A stretch of 60,000 nucleotides of DNA, from assembly GCF_026151205.1 (NCBI RefSeq), contig NC_087079.1, forward strand, positions 808,001-868,000, in the 5' to 3' direction. Within the stretch, counting starts at the first letter, position 1. Every line of letters begins with the position of its first letter. The position numbers were made by a program, and so were the translations under genes. Positions 11,221 to 21,287 of this stretch are shown piece by piece. Origin of the DNA: Bolinopsis microptera. Its lineage: Eukaryota; Ctenophora; Tentaculata; Lobata; Bolinopsidae. The notes under the pieces are model-generated. The model had not been told where the DNA came from. It saw nothing but the letters and a program-made list of their open reading frames with translations, and made no database searches.

Positions 11221-13194
11221 ATGGTGGAATCCGGTCAAACCGATCAACAGCCAGTGGGGCTGGGTACCTCAAATTATGTCTTTCAGGAAGATAACAAAGG
11301 AAATGACAATGAAAGGCATGATTTGGGGTCCCAGATTAAAGACAATCAGACATCAGCCCCTGCTGCACCTGAATCCTCAGAAGCTGTTGCAGAGAACAGA
11401 ACCCCTGAGGACTGTGAAGCAGACGTAAGCAGTTTTGTTTCATTTTGTACCAATGCTTCAACACCTTTTGATACAATTCTTTTGGCCCATTCAAAAAACT
11501 TACGATCTGAAGTAGACAATATCAAACTGAACTTTTGTAGTACTTTGAAAGTAGAAGTAGACCAATTTGCAACGTTGACCCCTACAATCATCAAAAACTG
11601 TTCAACACTTAACAAATATACCCTGGCAGACGGCCTTCTGTCCCTACTTTCTCTGTCAGAGAAAGTATGTGCAGTAATAGGGGGTAAAAGGTTGTCTATC
11701 GGTGACAACCCCATCGATGAAGCAGCAGTTGCTTCTTCCGTAGCTGCTGACTCCATTTCTGGAAATGCTACCCTCCATGAATCCCTTCAGGCTATTCAAA
11801 ATAGCATTCTTAAGAGAGATAAGGTGCACAATGACACTCTCAAATCAATCAGTGGCCAGCTTAACACCCTGACTCTCTCCATTGATCAGTACATGAAACC
11901 ATCAGATATGTCAACTCCAGATGTACCACGTAACACTGCATTTCCTTCTTTCCCAATAGGCCTTCCTAATATCAATATCGAAAAACCAGATCCTAAGATT
12001 GACTTACATACAGTGCAAAATCCTATAGACACCTCCATTGGTCACATTGAGTCATTCACACCAGATTTTGTTGCCCAAGAACTTTCGGATAAACTCACTG
12101 AATACCTTGACACATTCAGTGAACAGTTTGATGCAAACTCAGAAAGAGGACATGGTGTCATAAGCTTTGGGGATGCATACAACTATCCAGGAGCCAAAGC
12201 TGCAAAACCTATATCCAAAAACATCCCTGAACCCCTAACTGAACTTGTTTCGCTCATCCAGGCCAAATTCCCTGAAAGTGTCATTAATCAGTGTTTAGTG
12301 AATCGCTACCTTGACGAGAAATCAGAGCTGCCGAAGCATTCGGACAACGAAGCCTCACTAATGTTTGATAGTAACATCTTCACTATATCACTAGGCAGTA
12401 CCTGTGATGTTCTATTCAGTAAAATCGAAGGATCTGAAACCAAAACTGTATCAGCTACTGGAAAAAGTCTATATGTTATGAGTAAGCAATCTCAGTCTGT
12501 TTGGCAACATCAAATAGATCAATCTCCAACCACACGTGAGAAAAGATATAGTGTTACATTTCGTTATGTTACATCTAACAACGAAAATGCGACAATAATA
12601 ATAGGAGACTCCAACACCAGATTCTTGAAATTCGGTAGTGGGAAAGGACGTTTCGGTCATAGAATGCCAGGGAAAAGGGTAGAATGTTTTACTATTGATA
12701 TGATTAACCCAAGTTTGTGTGAAGGTTACAGAAATATTTTTATTCATTGTGGAGTAAATGATATTAAGAAACGGAGCTCAAATATCGAGCAGTGTGCCAG
12801 TGATCTCAAGGTAAAACTTGATGATATATGTCGTAAATGTCCATACTCCAAGGTTACCGTTTCGCCAGTACTACCCACTAAGTTTGGCTGGTTGAATGAG
12901 AAAGCATTATATTTTAACAAACTTATATTTCAATATGTTGACATGAACCCAAGGGTGGGAACTCTAGATTTTAATGAATTTGTTGGTGAAGATGGTAAAC
13001 TAGCTGACCAGTTCGGTCGTTTCAAGGATAAAAGTGATGCCATCCATCTTGGGTCTACTGGTATCTTTAAGTTGTCTAGGCTAATAGTGGATAAAATACA
13101 GCGCAATCCAATAGATGGGCGCCAATTTAGTGATATTGCTAGGAGTAAAGTTGGGATGTTCAATTCACGTGTTCAAAGAGCTCCGAAACCATGA
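11221..13194 (+). CDS. LINE ORF1: coiled-coil-like region, AlkB-like 2OG-Fe(II) oxygenase, SGNH esterase
   Basis: 657 residues from the ATG at 11221. Residues 1-75 are acidic and low complexity. About 185-226 is a helical, coiled-coil-like stretch (LQAIQNSILKRDKVHNDTLK). About 305-450 resembles AlkB: CLVNRYLDEKSELPKHSDNE gives the N-x-Y strand and the HxD pair (His373, Asp375), a distal His430 lies in WQHQID, and RYSVTFR supplies the two Arg (442 and 448) that bind 2-oxoglutarate in this family. About 458-630 is an SGNH hydrolase: GDSN (Ser464), GVND (Asn513) and DAIHLG (Asp606, His609). The esterase is known in CR1-type ORF1 proteins; the AlkB domain beside it is unusual. A role in protecting or repairing alkylated template RNA is inference. 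ORF1 overlaps ORF2 by ATGA. Confidence 0.85.
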   Translation: MVESGQTDQQPVGLGTSNYVFQEDNKGNDNERHDLGSQIKDNQTSAPAAPESSEAVAENRTPEDCEADVSSFVSFCTNASTPFDTILLAHSKNLRSEVDNIKLNFCSTLKVEVDQFATLTPTIIKNCSTLNKYTLADGLLSLLSLSEKVCAVIGGKRLSIGDNPIDEAAVASSVAADSISGNATLHESLQAIQNSILKRDKVHNDTLKSISGQLNTLTLSIDQYMKPSDMSTPDVPRNTAFPSFPIGLPNINIEKPDPKIDLHTVQNPIDTSIGHIESFTPDFVAQELSDKLTEYLDTFSEQFDANSERGHGVISFGDAYNYPGAKAAKPISKNIPEPLTELVSLIQAKFPESVINQCLVNRYLDEKSELPKHSDNEASLMFDSNIFTISLGSTCDVLFSKIEGSETKTVSATGKSLYVMSKQSQSVWQHQIDQSPTTREKRYSVTFRYVTSNNENATIIIGDSNTRFLKFGSGKGRFGHRMPGKRVECFTIDMINPSLCEGYRNIFIHCGVNDIKKRSSNIEQCASDLKVKLDDICRKCPYSKVTVSPVLPTKFGWLNEKALYFNKLIFQYVDMNPRVGTLDFNEFVGEDGKLADQFGRFKDKSDAIHLGSTGIFKLSRLIVDKIQRNPIDGRQFSDIARSKVGMFNSRVQRAPKP

Positions 13195-16100
13195 ATAGAA
13201 CAAATATATGTGAGAACTGTATCTGCTGCAGCAAACCTATTCGTGCTGGACACCCATTTATAAATTGCAATAAGTGTGATTGCATCATTCACAAGAGATG
13301 TAAAACACAGGAAAACATTGCCACTTTTAGAGAAAAAACTTACTGCTCAAATTGTATTCAAAATCATGATATAATTCGTTATAATCCATTCTATCAAGCA
13401 CCTCACTTTTCAAACAACGAACTACTTGACAATGAACCTCACGACTATATAGACTCAATAGGTACAATCTCAAAAACTCTTGAGAACTGTCAATCATATT
13501 CTACTAAAAACTTCAACAACCTCATAAAGCAGATTCCTCAAACAACATCAAAGCGCATATTCTCACACTACTTTCGAAATATTGATGGAAATGGTACTAA
13601 CTTTGACAAATTGGCCTTAGAATTAGCCTGCATAGACCACAAATTTTCTGTGATAGGTTTAGCAGAAACAAACATTGATCCCTGTAATAGTCAGCTGTAC
13701 CAAATTAAAGACTATACTTCATGTTACCAAAAACGCTTCGTTTCTAATAAGACACAACAGGTAAAAAGTAAAGGAAGTGGAGTTTCTCTCTACATTCACA
13801 ACTCCTTTAACTTAAGTGTGATTGAAAAGTTATCTGTTTGTACAGAGCAATTTGAGTCCCTATTCGTAACAATAAGTAATGCTCCAGAACCAGTAACAGT
13901 TGGAGTTGTATACCGCTCACCAAGCAATCCACTTGCTAACTTCAATGCACAGTATAAAGAAGTTCTTACTGCACTGAAAGGACATAAAGCATACATATTA
14001 GGGGACTTCAATGTTAACATAACCAATTTATCAGGCCCAGATGAAGATATATTCGAAGAAGTTATTTATAGTCACGGGTTCACGCCCACAATATCCATTC
14101 CCACACACCAAATGCCCCACTGCTCAAAAACGTGCATTGATAACATACACACTAATGACATTCACTCATCAACTATATCTGGAGTAATTCAGGATAGTGC
14201 TTCACATCACCAGCCCATTTTCTGCCTTCAAGTAATGAATTCTGATACTAGTTCGGAACAGAATAAATCACCTGAAAAAACAACCATTTATTATAACTAT
14301 AGTAATGCAAACCTTGATAAGCTCTGTGAAGAAATTGAAAACGACATAGATACATTTTACCACAGATGTGACTCTTTTGAATCCTTCATGGATCTGTTTC
14401 AAGAAAAGATAGATATATCTTGCAAATTGGCTTCACCAAAAACCACCAAACGAAATAATATAACAAATCCATGGATCACAAACGGCCTTATCAACTCTGT
14501 GGAGAAAAAAGCCAGACTTTATTTTGAATGGAAAAAAACAAAAACATTGTTAATTCCAGATGGGGATCTGGAAAGACATAATGTTTACAAGGACTACTCA
14601 AAATATCTTAAAATTGCCATAAAAACTGCCAAAACCAGGTATTATGCTGAAAAGTTTGAGAAAAATAGCCATAACTCCAAAAAAACCTGGCAAATAATTA
14701 ACGAGCTTCGTGGCAAAAAGAAGAATCAGCTAAAAGATGACTTCATTATAGATGGAACTAGAGTAATTTGTAGGCGGACAATTGCAAACAAATTCAATAG
14801 TTACTTTACATCTTTAGCTAGTAATTTAAATGAGAAGGTTTTGTCCGAGAACCAACTGTCTATCCAACCAATGCAATCATTTGTTGAGTTTATGTCGAAA
14901 TCAGTCAACAGTTCAATACATCTAGAAGAAACTCATCCTGAGGAGATTCTTGAAATAATTCAAGAATTCGTTAACGGAAAAGCCAGTGATATACCAATAG
15001 CAGTTATCAAGAAACCGGCTCATCTCTTATCCAACATATTAGCAATTTTGTATAATACATGTATTCAAAAAGGCACGTTCCCATCCATATTCAAAATAGG
15101 CAAAGTAACTCCTATCCATAAAAAAGATAATAAAGAAAATATTGAAAATTATAGACCTGTGTCAATATTGCCAATCTTTGGTAAAATATTTGAAAAAATA
15201 ATATACAAACGGCTTTATACCTTTTTCACTGCTAATGACATTCTCAGTAATGAACAATTTGGTTTTCGAAAAGGCCACTCAACCTCACATGCACTCCACA
15301 AATCAGTTCATTCAATCACAACATCAACATCCAGTGGTAATCATGTTCTAGGAATCTTTATTGACCTAAGCAAAGCTTTTGATACTCTTGACCATGGCAT
15401 TCTCCTGAGGAAACTGGAAAATTATGGGGTTAGAGGTCTAGCTCTAGGACTTCTAAAAAGCTATTTATCCGATAGATCACAGTATGTTTCATTTCTCAAC
15501 ACTACATCAGAGACTATGAATGTAAAATATGGAGTTCCCCAAGGTTCCATACTAGGCCCTCTACTTTTCTTATTATATATGAACGACATAATAAACTGTT
15601 ACAAAGGCGATGAATGCAAATTTGTGCTCTATGCTGATGACACAAATATATTTATCACTGGACCGTCCAAAGAAGCAACATACTTGAAGGCCAATAAAGT
15701 TCTTGATTTCGTATGCAAATTCATGAGAAGTAATCTCTTACATATAAATATGTCTAAATGCTGCTACATACATTTTCTACCTGCATACGAATCTGATGAA
15801 ACCTGCGCCAGGGTTAGGCCGTATGCCAATGAACATGACAAATCACAAGGAATATTTATAAATGGACACAAAATTGTCAAGGTTAGCAACACCAAATTTC
15901 TTGGTGTAGTAATTGATGAAAAACTTAGCTGGGGCCCACATATAGAATATCTAAGAAAAAAAATTAGATCCACTACAGGAGCACTTAACAGGATTAAACA
16001 TTCAGTTCCAGGGGAACACTACCAAAAAATATACTCTGCATTATTGGAATCACATCTTGCTTACGGAATAAGTGTTTGGGGCTCAGCTCTCAAAGACCAA

Positions 16101-16694
16101 CCAAACGATAAGCTGTTCATAACTCAGAAACGTTGTATAAGAATCCTTTTTGGAGACCTAAATGCATACCTCGACAAACATGCCACTTGTGCACGAGCCA
16201 GACCTTATACAAAACAGAGGTTAGGAGCTGCTTTTTTCGAAAAAGAGCACACCAAGCCCATTTTTAATCGACTAAAATTGCTTACTGTTCAAAACTTGTA
16301 CAAATACCACTGTATATCTGAGATATTTCGAATTATGAAATTTCGCACTCCATACTCGTTGTATTGTACTATAGACTCATCAAAACGTGATACAAGCAAT
16401 GTCATAATCCTCCCAAGAAAAACCAACACTTTTCTTTATATAGCCTCCAAATTGTGGAATAGCATACATAAACGGATTCTAAATGAGAATGGGGAAATCC
16501 TCACTACTTCTGTAGCTTTGGTTAAATTACGCTGTAAAAGTATCATCCTGGGATCTCAATCCATCAACAATAATAACACCTGGACTTACCACAACTTTCA
16601 CATCGCCCCTCACTCAATCACAGACCAAACCATTTCATCACTCACTCACCAAATTGCCGACCCAATATCTATTGAAGTGGCGAAAATTTTCTAG
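13191..16694 (+). CDS. LINE ORF2: PHD finger, APE-type endonuclease, reverse transcriptase
   Basis: 1167 residues. A C4HC3 PHD-type finger opens the protein (Cys10, Cys13, Cys26, Cys29, His34, Cys37, Cys52, Cys55). About 125-350 is an APE/EEP endonuclease: LAETN (Glu159), GVVYRSPS, ILGDFNVN (Asp272) and SASHHQP, where the usual SDH reads SHH. RT motifs follow: KVTPIHKK, NYRPVSILP, QFGFRKGHST, IDLSKAFDTLDH, YGVPQGSILGPLLFLLYMND and LYADD (814-818). The C-terminal part has TCARARPYTKQRLG and FEKEHTKPIFN, typical of CR1/L2-supergroup elements in marine invertebrates. The protein nicks target DNA and primes reverse transcription from it. Its start codon overlaps the ORF1 stop codon, so it is probably translated by reinitiation. 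Confidence 0.92.
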   Translation: MNRTNICENCICCSKPIRAGHPFINCNKCDCIIHKRCKTQENIATFREKTYCSNCIQNHDIIRYNPFYQAPHFSNNELLDNEPHDYIDSIGTISKTLENCQSYSTKNFNNLIKQIPQTTSKRIFSHYFRNIDGNGTNFDKLALELACIDHKFSVIGLAETNIDPCNSQLYQIKDYTSCYQKRFVSNKTQQVKSKGSGVSLYIHNSFNLSVIEKLSVCTEQFESLFVTISNAPEPVTVGVVYRSPSNPLANFNAQYKEVLTALKGHKAYILGDFNVNITNLSGPDEDIFEEVIYSHGFTPTISIPTHQMPHCSKTCIDNIHTNDIHSSTISGVIQDSASHHQPIFCLQVMNSDTSSEQNKSPEKTTIYYNYSNANLDKLCEEIENDIDTFYHRCDSFESFMDLFQEKIDISCKLASPKTTKRNNITNPWITNGLINSVEKKARLYFEWKKTKTLLIPDGDLERHNVYKDYSKYLKIAIKTAKTRYYAEKFEKNSHNSKKTWQIINELRGKKKNQLKDDFIIDGTRVICRRTIANKFNSYFTSLASNLNEKVLSENQLSIQPMQSFVEFMSKSVNSSIHLEETHPEEILEIIQEFVNGKASDIPIAVIKKPAHLLSNILAILYNTCIQKGTFPSIFKIGKVTPIHKKDNKENIENYRPVSILPIFGKIFEKIIYKRLYTFFTANDILSNEQFGFRKGHSTSHALHKSVHSITTSTSSGNHVLGIFIDLSKAFDTLDHGILLRKLENYGVRGLALGLLKSYLSDRSQYVSFLNTTSETMNVKYGVPQGSILGPLLFLLYMNDIINCYKGDECKFVLYADDTNIFITGPSKEATYLKANKVLDFVCKFMRSNLLHINMSKCCYIHFLPAYESDETCARVRPYANEHDKSQGIFINGHKIVKVSNTKFLGVVIDEKLSWGPHIEYLRKKIRSTTGALNRIKHSVPGEHYQKIYSALLESHLAYGISVWGSALKDQPNDKLFITQKRCIRILFGDLNAYLDKHATCARARPYTKQRLGAAFFEKEHTKPIFNRLKLLTVQNLYKYHCISEIFRIMKFRTPYSLYCTIDSSKRDTSNVIILPRKTNTFLYIASKLWNSIHKRILNENGEILTTSVALVKLRCKSIILGSQSINNNNTWTYHNFHIAPHSITDQTISSLTHQIADPISIEVAKIF

Positions 16695-16868
16695 ACAAAT
16701 GATATTTCGATATTATTGCTGCAGCAGATACAAATACCAACATTATTATATTCCCAAACGTTTGAACCTTTAAATTAACTAGGAAAGTCAATCCTCAACT
16801 TGACTTTTACTGTTTTAAACAGATATGATGATATTAACTTAATTTATTATTATTATTATTATTATTTT

Positions 16869-17796
16869 TTTTTACATACTCCTTCTTAGTGTGGTGACTT
16901 GGGGTCCATAAATATAACAATACAAGCTGATAAACCAAAAAGAACAACTGGGGTAGGTAGGTAGCCCTGGTGGGTGCGTAAACTTTACGGTCTGCTCTCT
17001 CCAAGATCAGCCTGCTTCTCCATTTTACCGTGAAGCCTAATTTCTAGTTTTTATAAAATATACAATGCAAGTGCAGGTTTACTAATCTTAATCTACTTAA
17101 CAACTCGATAGCCCAGGTCACCATACCCGTAGTATATTCCATGGTAATAGAAGAGCTTTAAAGTTTTTCAAATTGTTGCTATAATTGATTTAAATAAAAA
17201 TTTGTTGTTTTCTTGACCTTACCCACCATGATCAACAAAAGTTACTAGTTTTGACGTACCTTACTCGCCAAGTTCACTAAAAGTTACCAGTCTTGATTAC
17301 CTTCATAACCATGAATCATGATAACTAACAAGAAATGCGGCCGCTTTTCTTTTGTGGATGGCCGCTCAATTTCCCGATCTGTGATGGAGTATTTGATCAT
17401 ATTCCATACCACCTGGGGACCCCAGTCTTCACTGTTTGTAAGCATGCAGATATGGCGGAGTGACAGGCCGAGCGCCGCCCAGTTGATATAATTCCATATT
17501 TAATTTGAAAATCGTGTATATTTCTATGTAACCATATGTTTATTGTTTATGCAACCTGACACGGATCTGTGCAAAATAGTAATACTAACTCAAAATAATA
17601 ATACTATGCTATCAATTAGTCTCTAGCGGGATGCGTACATGGTGAAATTAACAATGTACTTGAACATTTCAGCACCGCGCGCCAACAATTGTTTAATTCA
17701 GATTTTTGCGCAAAATTAATTTGCGCAGGCAGACACGTGGGCGACACGTACGCAGGCATGCACGGTTGCAAAGCTACCATATCCCAAAAAAAACCT
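16869..17796. other. No gene seen; holds dispersed repeat copy 2 at 17220-17312
   Basis: After the LINE tail the sequence is non-coding. At 17220-17312 lie about two units of the CACCATGATCA / AAAAGTTAC / TTTTGACGTACCTTACTCGC repeat seen also at 11038 and 19548. A CCTGGGGACCCCAG palindrome at about 17411 and the GGCGGAGTGACAGGCCGAGC block at about 17455 echo elements near 7.8-7.9 kb. Confidence 0.5.
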
Positions 17797-18114
17797 CGAT
17801 CGCTAACCCTTGTCCTTGATAAAGCTTTGATAAGACCTCATCTTGAGTATTGTGTCCAATTGTGGAATCCAGTTGTGGCTCATGGAAGTTGGGGGACTGT
17901 TTTGGAGCTGGAGAGCGTCCAGAGGCGGTTTACCCGTCTTGTTGATGAGGTGGGTACTCTTCCGTACAGCTGCAGACTGGATATCCTCAATTTGACAACG
18001 CTGGCAGAGCGGCGAATACGTGGGGACCTTATCGAAGCTTTTAAAGTAACTAGTGGTTTGACTGAATATGGATCGGGTTTGTCACTGACACCATCACCCG
18101 GCAACCAATTTTAA
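17797..18114 (+). pseudogene. LINE RT C-terminal fragment
   Basis: The frame contains LDKALIRPHLEYCVQLWNPV, LELESVQRRFTRLVDEV and TLAERRIRGDLIEAFKVTSG, the usual thumb/C-terminal segment of CR1- or jockey-like reverse transcriptases. There is no catalytic core upstream and the frame breaks after SGLTEYGSG. The matching next part of the protein probably lies at 18946-19316, after about 830 bp of other sequence. Confidence 0.8.
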
Positions 18115-18945
18115 AGTAAAATTTATTATCAATCTGACAACGTTCCCCGTATAGTAGCTCAACGGAGGGGGTAATCAGGGCACGTGTTAATGAAAAATGT
18201 ACGTGTCCTTCCACAATCCCTTCTGTTGGGTCACACGTTATTGGGAACTGAGATCGCTATCGTGTAACTAGAAGCAGTATATGCAAAGTAACTTTGGTGA
18301 TAGGTGATAGGCAATATGAAATTACACATCTTACTTTAACTTTATCCTGTCACCCATGGACTTATTAATTAACGGCTGGTGGTGGTGTCATCGTTCGTCG
18401 TACTCAAAACGTTTCACGGTTGCGAATGCCGGCCCATCGAGGAAAATCTTTTTACTTTGTATTCTAACCATTATAAAGTATGATTAGTCGGATATAGTAC
18501 TGAGTTCAAACAGTCCCCTGAAACGAAAAAGCAATCATTTGATTTTTGTTTCGGCGACTGAATCGTTGATGGGCCGGCAAATATTTGTTGTCGAGTAGTG
18601 TTGAATACTCATATTAACATGATTATTGATTTAATTTAGGAATTGTATATAACTATCTTTGACCAAGTTTAATTGTTAATGAGAATGCACCCCAGCACTG
18701 GTGACTGGGCGCGCGCGCGGCAGCTTTGATGTTAGCGGCTAGAAGCTTGAAGCTAGGCAGCTGCAGAAAAACGCAGCGCGCGTTCACAGTTCAGCGTACG
18801 GCTTTTCGTTTTTGATTTTACAAATGACAAAGCAACTTTTAATGATTATTAATGGAATTATCGGATATTTATAATTCAATATGTATTGATTCTTCTGTGG
18901 AAAATAAAAATTGTATTTTACTTAAAAAAATTGTATTTTACTTGT
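18115..18945. other. Sequence splitting a LINE fragment; possible small inserted element
   Basis: It separates two consecutive parts of an RT C-terminus. Inside, TGCCGGCCCATC (18427-18438) is inverted exactly at 18568-18579, so a short inverted-repeat element may be present; no target duplication is evident. The 18700-18800 part is GC-rich, with CGCGCGCG. Confidence 0.4.
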
Positions 18946-19316
18946 TCAGAATGAGCAGATCTGGTCTTAATCTAGTTTCAACCAATAGGTGTAATAAGAG
19001 TGTAACTAAAGTTAAGAATCTCCAGTCTTCTTTTCTTCCGGAGCGAGTCATTCCTTACTGGAACAAACTCCCTTCAGATGTCAAGAACTGCTCGACAGTT
19101 TTAAGCTTTAAAGTTAGATTGGAAGGATTTAAGAAAGAAATGATTTCTAAAAACAGTGTAAATGATTTTTATTTTTGGAATGTTTCGAATGAAGTTTTAG
19201 GGAAAATTGAAGGACCCAGTTATTTAAGCAATAAGGAGACACATAATGAATATCTTTGGTTTCATCCTTTTGTGGCAAAGAAGCGTTTTATAAATCTTTA
19301 TTCCACTGGGAAGTAT
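18946..19316 (+). pseudogene. LINE RT extreme C-terminal fragment
   Basis: It encodes RMSRSGLNLVSTNRCNKSV and FLPERVIPYWNKLPSDVKNC, followed by STVLSFKVRLEGFKKEM. This is the usual R...FFP.RVI..WN.LP..V..A.S...FK..L ending of CR1/jockey-type RT proteins. It is probably the continuation of 17797-18114. An ATG at 18852 opens the frame, but the homologous part starts near 18946. Confidence 0.75.
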
Positions 19317-19475
19317 TAATGAATTATTTATAGATAATGTATTAGATTTTATTAATTAATAAAATTGAATTTGATAAATTATTAATGTTGATGGAAAAAT
19401 ATATTTATTTAAATTATTTTTTTATTTAGTGCGGTGATATTTTGTAGACACTTGTGATGATGTTATGTCATAATC

Positions 19476-19532
19476 TTTACTTACTTACTTACTTACTTAC
19501 TTGACTCTTTTGTGCCTTCGGCACTTTGAGTC
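19476..19532. repeat. (TTAC)n tract plus 30-nt hairpin at the 3' end of the broken LINE
   Basis: About six TTAC units (19476-19502) are followed by a hairpin at 19503-19532: GACTC and GTGCC pair with GGCAC and GAGTC around a TTC loop. A microsatellite and a 3' stem-loop are common at LINE 3' ends, so this probably marks the end of the 17.8-19.3 kb copy. Confidence 0.5.
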
Positions 19533-19547
19533 ATGGATCGGGAAAAA

Positions 19548-19660
19548 ATAACCAGTTTTGCTGTATCTTATTCACCATGTTCACAAAAAGTTACCAGTTT
19601 TGATGTAGCTTCCTCACCATGATCACTAAAAGTTACCAGTTTTAATGTAAATTTCCTACT
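19548..19660. repeat. Dispersed repeat, copy 3 (about 2.5 units of 42 nt)
   Basis: It repeats CACCATGATCACTAAAAGTT and ACCAGTTTTGATGTAGCTTC. Related copies are at 11038-11140 and 17220-17312. The retroelement at 19686 was inserted immediately downstream. Confidence 0.65.
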
Positions 19661-19685
19661 ATTTTTGTTTCTTTACATCCTCTAA

Positions 19686-21287
19686 TGGTGGGAGTGCTCT
19701 AATGGTGGGAGAGCTCCTCAAGTATGGTGGGAGTGCGCTATGTGTCCATTACGCCAAAATCATCAACACCTGCTCTGAAGAGAACCTGTTCCTTGACGCT
19801 GTCGGAGAATGTTTCATCACCCCTCTTCAAAAGCCTGGCAAGACTCCTGGTGAACTGAAAAGCCTCAGACCCCTGACATTATGTAACTGTGCTCGTAAGC
19901 TGCTATCCCTCATTACACTCAGGAGAATTGAAGCAAAGGTAGATGCTTACACAGCTACAGGTCCATGGCAAGCTGCCTACAAGCAGAAGAGAAGCTGTGG
20001 AGACCTGGTATGGTGTCACCGTATGTTGATCAGCATCGTAAAAGAAAGAGAGTGGTCTTTCCACAAGATGGGCCTAGACATGTCCAGTGCCTTCGATACT
20101 ATCAGTAGGCAGCCTGTGCTCAACGACGCAGGTTGCACAAGAGATGAGATCAGACTAGTGAGATTCCTCCTGAGCAACACCAAGATCAAGGTGCGAGTCA
20201 ACGACGCTACCTCCCTTGAATTCACCAGCACCAATGGAGGACCCCAGGCCCAAGGTGATAGTGTTTCAGGCCTCTGTTTCACACTCACTCTAGCTGGTGC
20301 CTGCTACCACCTGCATGCCGTGATGCTGCGCCCAACCCCTCCTATAAGCCCTAGCGGCATGCCTGAAGAAGATGCCTACTCTGATGACATCGACTATCTT
20401 GGTGCAGACAAATATGCTCTAGAAGCTCTCCTCCCTATCGCTACTAAGGTGTTCAAAGAGTGGAATCTGAATATTAATGAATCAAAGACAGAGTTTGTAC
20501 ACGTCTACATAGCTGGGAAAGATGAGGTCATGGATGATGGTAAACCCCTTAAAATGAATGAAGAATGGTGCAGTAGCAAGTTGTTGGGTTCTCTGCTAGA
20601 AAGTAGGAAAGATGTCACCAGAAGAATCATGTTAGCCAATGTAGCATTCCAGAACTTCAAGAAGGTCTGGTGCCAGAGTAAGATCCCCCTACAGAAGAAG
20701 CTGATGGTCTATGAGGCCCAAGTAGTATCTATTCTCATGTATAACTCTAGTTGCTGGGGAATGCCTAAATCGTACTGGGACAACTTAGATGCATGTCACC
20801 GTAACCACCTCAGAAAGATCATGAATGTCAGCTGGCCACGCAGTATGATGTCCAAAGATACCCTCCACAAACAGAGTAACTCTACCCCTATGTCTGAGCG
20901 TGCTGAGTTATCTAGGTGGAAGATGCTAGGACACATACTGAGGAGCGATGAAAGATCACCAGCTCAAGCTGCGCTGTGTTTTGCTGTCGAGATGTGTAGT
21001 GAAGTTGGTAGACTCGGGGCTCACAGACGTAACCTCCTACACCACCTGAAGGTTGACCTCTGGAAGCGTTTCATCTTGCTGGAGTCGTATGATGATATTC
21101 TCCATTTGAGAGAACTTGCTAGTGACCGTGGTTATTGGAGTAAATTGTTCAATTTTATACTTGAGTACAAGTCAATTTGACTTTTGGGACATATAATCTT
21201 ACAAAGGATCACGTTTCGGTTCTAAATTATTTTAGGATTGTTGACATTTGTAAGATTGACATGTTTGATAATAATAATAATAATAAC
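19686..21287 (+). mobile_element. 5'-truncated LINE (RT domain) with a 12-bp target-site duplication
   Basis: One open frame (19702-21180, 492 aa) covers the RT from before the fingers to the C-terminus: ITPLQKPGKTPGELKSLRPL, LDMSSAFDTISR, GGPQAQGDSVSGLCF and AYSDDIDYLG (a YSDD version of YADD). It ends with SILMYNSSCWG, RHNHLRK-like NHLRKIMNVSWPR and RWKMLGHILRSDE. There is no endonuclease domain. The 3' end is an (ATA)n tract. TACATCCTCTAA occurs at 19674-19685 and again at 21288-21299, a clean target duplication that fixes both ends. The frame is intact, so the insertion is recent. I would place it near RTE/Proto2-type elements, but clade assignment is uncertain. Confidence 0.88.

Larger units (their letters stand above)
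11150..16868 (+). mobile_element. Apparently intact non-LTR retrotransposon (LINE), CR1/L2-like
   Basis: It has a short 5' UTR, ORF1 (11221-13194), ORF2 (13191-16694) and a 3' UTR ending in a (TTA)n tract near 16842-16868. Both ORFs are uninterrupted and their visible catalytic residues are intact, so this is a young copy. The RT C-terminus, the esterase in ORF1, the PHD finger and the microsatellite tail place it in the CR1/L2/Daphne supergroup by family knowledge. I could not fix the exact 5' end or a target-site duplication, so both limits are approximate. Confidence 0.85.
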
